Assembly: GCA_005882335.1 (NCBI GenBank)
Contig: VBAP01000009.1
Coordinates: 1 to 34,503, forward strand
Length of the DNA stretch: 34,503 nt
Source: Candidatus Segetimicrobium genomatis
GTDB taxonomy: Bacteria; Sysuimicrobiota; Sysuimicrobiia; Sysuimicrobiales; Kaftiobacteriaceae
Reading direction: 5' to 3'
Within the stretch, counting starts at the first letter, position 1. Each line of letters begins with the position of its first letter. The notes beneath the pieces are model-generated. The model was given only the letters and a program-made list of their open reading frames with translations. It did not search any database and was not told where the DNA came from. Shown here piece by piece: positions 30,839 to 34,503 of the stretch. Both the position numbers and the translations under genes were made by a program.

Positions 30839-31999
30839 CTACGGCCGGATCTGTCCGACGCCACGCCCGAGCACATACGCGGCCATCTGGGTCGTGATGG
30901 GGACCGCCAGAATCAAGGCGATGCTGCCGACCAGCGTCCGCACGATTTCTTCCGCCACAAATTCGCTGCTCAGCGTCACCCATAGTGGCTGGTAGGTGTT
31001 GATGGTGAAGAGAATGAACAACGGGAGCGAAGCACCCGCATATGCCAAGAACAGCGTATTCACCAGCGAGGTGATGTGTTCGGTTCCCACCGATCGCCCG
31101 CGTCGGTACAACTCTCGGACGGGCAGGGATGGATTCGCCTTATGGATCTCATCGACGGCAGCGGCCTGACCTGTCGTGATGTCGTCCAGCACGCCCACCG
31201 CCCCAAGGATGATGCCACCTAACAATAATCCCCTCAGGTTCACCTGTTTCAGCAGACCCAGTTGCAGGTAAAACGCTTCTTCTGTGCCGGAGCCGAAGAG
31301 CCTGGCCACCGAGACCGCGGCGGCGGCCAGGAACGCCGAGAGCGTGAGGGTGATCAGGGTACTGGCCACGGCGATCGACGTTCTCCGGCTGAATCCGTGC
31401 GCCAGGTAGATCGAAGCAACCGCGATCACCAGCGCCCCCAGGACGCTGACCAGCAACGGACTGGCACCCGAAAGGATCCCGGGCACAACGAACTCCGCGA
31501 GCACGACCACGGTAATCCCGAGCCCCACCAGAGAGGTCACTCCCCGCAGGCGGCCCAGCAGCACGGCCAGGCCGACAAACACCGCGGCGATGAACGCGAG
31601 TGGCCGACTCCGGTCGCGGTCTGCGACAAAGTACGTCTGCTCGGGCGGAGGAGACTTGACCACGATGACGGCATCACCTGGGCGCAGAGCTTGCCCCGCG
31701 CCGCCGGCCACGACGGCGCTGAACTCCGCGCGGACCCGTTCTCTATTCCCACCAGCAATGGCAATCTCCACCAGGACAATTTGTTGCAGCTGGGGAGAGC
31801 CGACGACCTCGCCGACACGCTCTCCGAGGATCTCCACCACCTTCCCTCGGAAGAACTGATCCGGCGGCACGGACTCGGTAAAGGGCGGAAGGGGACCTGG
31901 TGTGGGCTCCTGCGCTGGGACAGCGTGCGCCCATCCGAGCGTGAGGGCAGCGACGAGAAGCGTGCCTACCGCTGCTCGGAAAGGCCGCACACGGGTCAT
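30839..31999 (-). CDS. YibE/F family membrane protein
   Basis: 386 residues. An N-terminal signal or anchor (VGTLLVAALTLGWAHAVPA) is followed by an extracytoplasmic domain of about 110 residues (FFRGKVVEILGERVGEVVG, PGDAVIVV, YFVADRDRSRPL), then about eight membrane helices with family sequence LLGRLRGVTSLVGLGITVVV, LVIAVASIYLAHGFSRRTS and GGIILGAVGVLDDITTGQAA. The family was described in Gram-positives, often without assigned function. The ATG overlaps the stop of the zinc/manganese permease gene (ATGA, 31996-31999), so it is the last gene of the metal-import unit and probably serves it or is co-regulated. Confidence 0.93.
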   Translation of the reverse strand: MTRVRPFRAAVGTLLVAALTLGWAHAVPAQEPTPGPLPPFTESVPPDQFFRGKVVEILGERVGEVVGSPQLQQIVLVEIAIAGGNRERVRAEFSAVVAGGAGQALRPGDAVIVVKSPPPEQTYFVADRDRSRPLAFIAAVFVGLAVLLGRLRGVTSLVGLGITVVVLAEFVVPGILSGASPLLVSVLGALVIAVASIYLAHGFSRRTSIAVASTLITLTLSAFLAAAAVSVARLFGSGTEEAFYLQLGLLKQVNLRGLLLGGIILGAVGVLDDITTGQAAAVDEIHKANPSLPVRELYRRGRSVGTEHITSLVNTLFLAYAGASLPLFILFTINTYQPLWVTLSSEFVAEEIVRTLVGSIALILAVPITTQMAAYVLGRGVGQIRP

Positions 32000-32796
32000 G
32001 GCCGCCGCACCGCGAGGGCACTGCCGGCGAAAAGAACGATGGCGGAGGCCACGATGGCCCCACCGGCGGCAATGTTGAGGTAAAAAGAGAGCACGATTCC
32101 CACGACGACGGCGGCCAGAGCTGCGAGCACCGCGATGAGCAGCGCGCTTCGGAAGTTCCGTGCCAGGCGTAAGGCCGTGGCGGCGGGGATGACGATGAGT
32201 GCGCTGGTCAGCAGCACACCCACCACCCGCATGGCGACGACGACCGTTGTGGCGACGAGGACGGTGACCAGCAGGTTCAGGTTATCCACCGGCACGCCCT
32301 GAACCCGGGCGGCCTCTTCATCGAAGGTAATAGCGAATAGTTCTTTGTACAGGAGCACCACGGTCCCCAGCACGACCATTCCCAGCAGGAGAATGACCCA
32401 CAGGTCGCGTGGCTGCACCACGGTGATGCTGCCGAAGAGATATGAGAACACGTCCACCGTGAAGCCGCCGCCCAGGCCGATCAGCACAACCGCCAGCGCC
32501 AGACCGCCGGAGAGAAAAATGGCCAGCGCGGCCTCCCCGTACAGACGGCCGGAGACCCGCAGTCGTTCCACCCCCACCGCGCCGATCAACGCGACGCCCA
32601 GCGCGCCCACCGCCGGATGAATCCCGGTCAGCAGCGCCAGCGCCACGCCGGCCAGCGCGACATGAGCCAGCGTATCGGCAATCAGGCTGAGCCTCCGTAG
32701 CACAAGGAAGACGCCGATCGTCGGGGCGATGGTCCCGATCATCAGGCCGGCGGCCAGGGCACGGAGCATGAAGCCGTATTGAAAGATCTCGGGCAT
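31996..32796 (-). CDS. Zinc/manganese ABC transporter permease
   Basis: 266 residues with about eight membrane helices. It begins FMLRALAAGLMIGTIAPTIG, then VFLVLRRLSLIADTLAHVAL, GVALALLTG, and VDNLNLLVTVLVATTVVVAM, RVVGVLLTSALIVIPAATAL, the pattern of the ZnuB/MntB/AdcB (ABC-3) family. It pairs with the ATPase upstream. The substrate is Zn2+ or Mn2+; sequence does not decide. It is separated from the ATPase gene by a word-built inverted repeat and overlaps the YibE/F gene by 4 bases. Confidence 0.94.
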   Translation of the reverse strand: MPEIFQYGFMLRALAAGLMIGTIAPTIGVFLVLRRLSLIADTLAHVALAGVALALLTGIHPAVGALGVALIGAVGVERLRVSGRLYGEAALAIFLSGGLALAVVLIGLGGGFTVDVFSYLFGSITVVQPRDLWVILLLGMVVLGTVVLLYKELFAITFDEEAARVQGVPVDNLNLLVTVLVATTVVVAMRVVGVLLTSALIVIPAATALRLARNFRSALLIAVLAALAAVVVGIVLSFYLNIAAGGAIVASAIVLFAGSALAVRRP

Positions 32797-32803
32797 ACGC
32801 TCT

Positions 32804-32892
32804 CTAGTCCACCCGGTCTTCCCAGTCTACCCAGTCTTCACAGTCCGCAGCCAATCGAGAAGACCGGGGAGACTGAGGAGACTGGGGAGACG
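32804..32892. repeat. Word-built inverted repeat between the ABC ATPase and permease genes
   Basis: CCCGGTCTTC (32812-32821) pairs perfectly with GAAGACCGGG (32859-32868). CCAGTCTACCCAGTCTTC-type words make the rest of the left arm, and GGGGAGACTGAGGAGACTGG the right. It lies inside an otherwise continuous operon and could attenuate expression of the permease and YibE/F genes. Confidence 0.75.
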
Positions 32893-32896
32893 TTGT

Positions 32897-33685
32897 TCAA
32901 TGGTGATGCGCCACCACGAGGCTCTCGGCCCGGTAGAGCTGGGCAAGCGCGCCGGAGCGCATTGCATCCTCGGGGCTGCCGTGAAAGACCAGCCGGCGGT
33001 TGAGACACGCGAGTTGGGTGACCTCCTCCGCCACAACGCTGACGTCGTGCGACACCAGCACCAGCGTCGTCCCGAACTCCCGGTTCAGATGGCGCAACAG
33101 GCTGTAGAACTGCTCCTGGGCATCAACGTCCACCCCGACGGTGGGCTCGTCGAGCAACAGCAGCTGCGGACGGCTGGCCAGCGCTCGCGCGATGAAAACT
33201 CGCTGCTGCTGGCCGGCCGACAGCCGGCCAATGGGACGGGCTCGGAACTCAAACATGCCCACGGTCTCCAGCGCTTCCTCGGCCGCCGTCCGGTCACGCC
33301 CGCTGAACCGGTGCCCTATCCCCGCGACCCCGGATCGCCCGCTGATGACCACCTCGAGAACACTGGCCGGGAACCGGGCGTCGAATGCAGTCGCCTTCTG
33401 CGGAACGTAGCCGATCCGCGCCCACTCACGAAATAGCCGCACGTCGGTGCCAAACAATTTGATGCGCCCAGACGTCGGCTTCAGTAACCCAAGGAGAACT
33501 CTCAGGAGCGTGGTCTTGCCCGACCCGTTGGGCCCGATGACGCCCAGGAAGTCCCCACGGCCGATCCGCAGGCTGACTTCATCGAGCACTCGCTCGCCGC
33601 CGAAGGCGAAGCTGACCTGCTCCAGATCGACCACCGGATCGGACTTAGCAGCCGAGCCCGTCGACAAGATGGCGGAGGTTTTCAT
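32897..33685 (-). CDS. Zinc/manganese ABC transporter ATP-binding protein
   Basis: 262 residues. Walker A GPNGSGKTT (51-59), Q-loop YVPQKA (Gln96), signature LSAGQQQ (155-161), Walker B LLLLDE (175-180) with PTVGVDVDAQ as D-loop, and H-loop VSHDVSVV. This fits the ZnuC/MntB/AdcC family. From the ATG at 33685 the gene overlaps the binding-protein gene by 41 bases; a GTG at 33634, 12 bases after that gene's TAA, would begin just before VVDLEQVSFAFGG and may be the true start. It energises import through the permease that follows. Confidence 0.94.
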   Translation of the reverse strand: MKTSAILSTGSAAKSDPVVDLEQVSFAFGGERVLDEVSLRIGRGDFLGVIGPNGSGKTTLLRVLLGLLKPTSGRIKLFGTDVRLFREWARIGYVPQKATAFDARFPASVLEVVISGRSGVAGIGHRFSGRDRTAAEEALETVGMFEFRARPIGRLSAGQQQRVFIARALASRPQLLLLDEPTVGVDVDAQEQFYSLLRHLNREFGTTLVLVSHDVSVVAEEVTQLACLNRRLVFHGSPEDAMRSGALAQLYRAESLVVAHHH

Positions 33686-34503
33686 GCATCACCGTAAAAT
33701 AGGTTTGCCCCTGACGCAGCTCTTCCCCGGTCAATCCTTCCAGCGGATTCAGTACCAGGACCCGCGCGCCCACCTCTCGCGCCAGCGCCTCGGCCACCCG
33801 CGGGCTGACCAGGGTCTCGTAATAGACGACCTTGATATCGTGAGCTCTGGCAAGGTGCACAAGCTCCCGCAACCGGGACGGCGCGGGTTCGGCCTCCGGC
33901 GACAAACCGCTGATGGGCACCTGCGCGAGCGCATAGCGACGCGCCAGATATCCGAAAGCCGCATGCGTAGTGATGAATTCCTTCTGGCGACAGCCCCGTA
34001 GCGTCGCAGCAAACTCGTTGTGCAGCGCGAGCAGCTGCTCCTCCAGCTTCGAAGCGTTCGCACTGTAGAGCTCGCCGTGCTGCGGGTCAGCGTCCTGCAA
34101 TCCCTTCTGGATATTGGTCACCATCCGCGCCGCGAGCAATGGGTCCAGCCAGACGTGTGGGTCAAAGCGGGCGGGAGGCTCGCCGGCTTCACCCTCGTCG
34201 ACCCCCTTGACCAGCGGCAATCCATCACTGGCGTTCACGACCACGCCACCTGGAGGGAACTCGGGTCGGAGCTTTTCTAACCACGGCTCAAGCCCCGCCC
34301 CGTTGAAGATCACCATGTGTGCGGCGTGGAGCGCGGTGATGTCCTGTGGGCGCGGTTCATAGTCATGGGGCTCCGCCCCAGGCGGCACGAGCGTCACCAC
34401 GCGGACGCGCTCGCCGCCAACACGCTGGGCGAACTCCTGCAAAGGATAAAACGTCACCACCACCGGCAGGACGCCCTGGGCGCGCGGAGCCCCGGCACAA
34501 CCC
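33645..34503 (-). CDS. Zinc/manganese ABC transporter substrate-binding lipoprotein (5' end outside window)
   Basis: Partial: the frame stays open to the window edge, where it reads GCAGAPRAQG before VLPVVVTFYPLQEFAQRVGG. The Gly-Cys so near the start strongly suggests the lipidated Cys, with the signal peptide just beyond the edge. Metal-site candidates are His in GAEPHDYEP, His in FDPHVWLDP and His in TTHAAFGYLARRY, plus a late acid in the C-terminal lobe, as in ZnuA/MntC/AdcA proteins. The His-rich loop of ZnuA is absent; the segment before DPHVW is short and acidic (VDEGEAGEPPARF). Zn versus Mn stays open. First known gene of the znu-type operon. Confidence 0.92.
   Translation of the reverse strand, partial: GCAGAPRAQGVLPVVVTFYPLQEFAQRVGGERVRVVTLVPPGAEPHDYEPRPQDITALHAAHMVIFNGAGLEPWLEKLRPEFPPGGVVVNASDGLPLVKGVDEGEAGEPPARFDPHVWLDPLLAARMVTNIQKGLQDADPQHGELYSANASKLEEQLLALHNEFAATLRGCRQKEFITTHAAFGYLARRYALAQVPISGLSPEAEPAPSRLRELVHLARAHDIKVVYYETLVSPRVAEALAREVGARVLVLNPLEGLTGEELRQGQTYFTVMHENLRHLVDGLGC

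Overview
The window is a GC-rich, densely packed bacterial chromosome segment of ordinary cellular genes. There are 32 protein genes and two tRNAs, with no phage, IS or plasmid genes. Features that point to a Terrabacteria-like lineage are the amidase/MBL/rph/rdgB cluster (which resembles the gerM-rph-rdgB neighbourhood of Gram-positives), a YerB-type DUF3048 lipoprotein, and an amidase with a copper-amine-oxidase-like N-terminal domain. A probable outer-membrane beta-barrel (8972-9688) suggests two membranes. An uncultured Armatimonadota/CSP1-3-type organism would fit, but this is a guess from gene content only.

Layout. 35-2964 (minus): a beta-hydroxyacid dehydrogenase family gene followed by the E1 alpha and beta subunits of a 2-oxoacid (pyruvate or acetoin type) dehydrogenase. 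3156-7434 (plus): carboxylesterase, DUF3048 lipoprotein, a roadblock-like protein and an M48 metalloprotease. 7558-9688 (minus): a divergent endonuclease V coupled to a peroxiredoxin, and a beta-barrel protein. 9865-10705: a pilin-like anchored protein and tRNA-Arg(TCT). 10929-12452: a membrane diguanylate cyclase. 12449-16422 (minus): a MoxR / DUF58 / VWA / VWA operon. 16568-19112 (minus): zwf and an HtrA-type protease. 19298-20156: tRNA-Pro(TGG) and a membrane protein of unknown function. 20507-25415: a bacterial end-joining locus (Ku, DUF72, VOC protein, three-domain LigD). 25507-29589 (minus): amidase, MBL hydrolase, RNase PH, RdgB. 29904-30836: a Tat-exported dienelactone-hydrolase-like protein. 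30839-34503 (minus): a Zn/Mn ABC importer (binding protein, ATPase, permease) with a YibE/F membrane protein as its last gene.

The most unusual signal is non-coding. Many gene 3' ends carry imperfect inverted repeats built from tandem copies of a short word (about 8-14 bases) followed by its reverse complement. The word differs from locus to locus, but the architecture is the same and some words recur kilobases apart. They sit in five of the seven convergent junctions and are absent, in this form, from all divergent gaps. They therefore look like bidirectional terminators made by an unusual process. In several places they run into coding sequence: the stop codons of DUF72, VOC and RdgB, the C-terminal tail of Ku, and the LIG-POL linker of LigD.

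Two enzymes have notable lesions. LigD appears to have lost the motif III Glu of its ligase domain through a short in-frame deletion. The endonuclease V homologue has Phe where the first metal-binding Asp should be.
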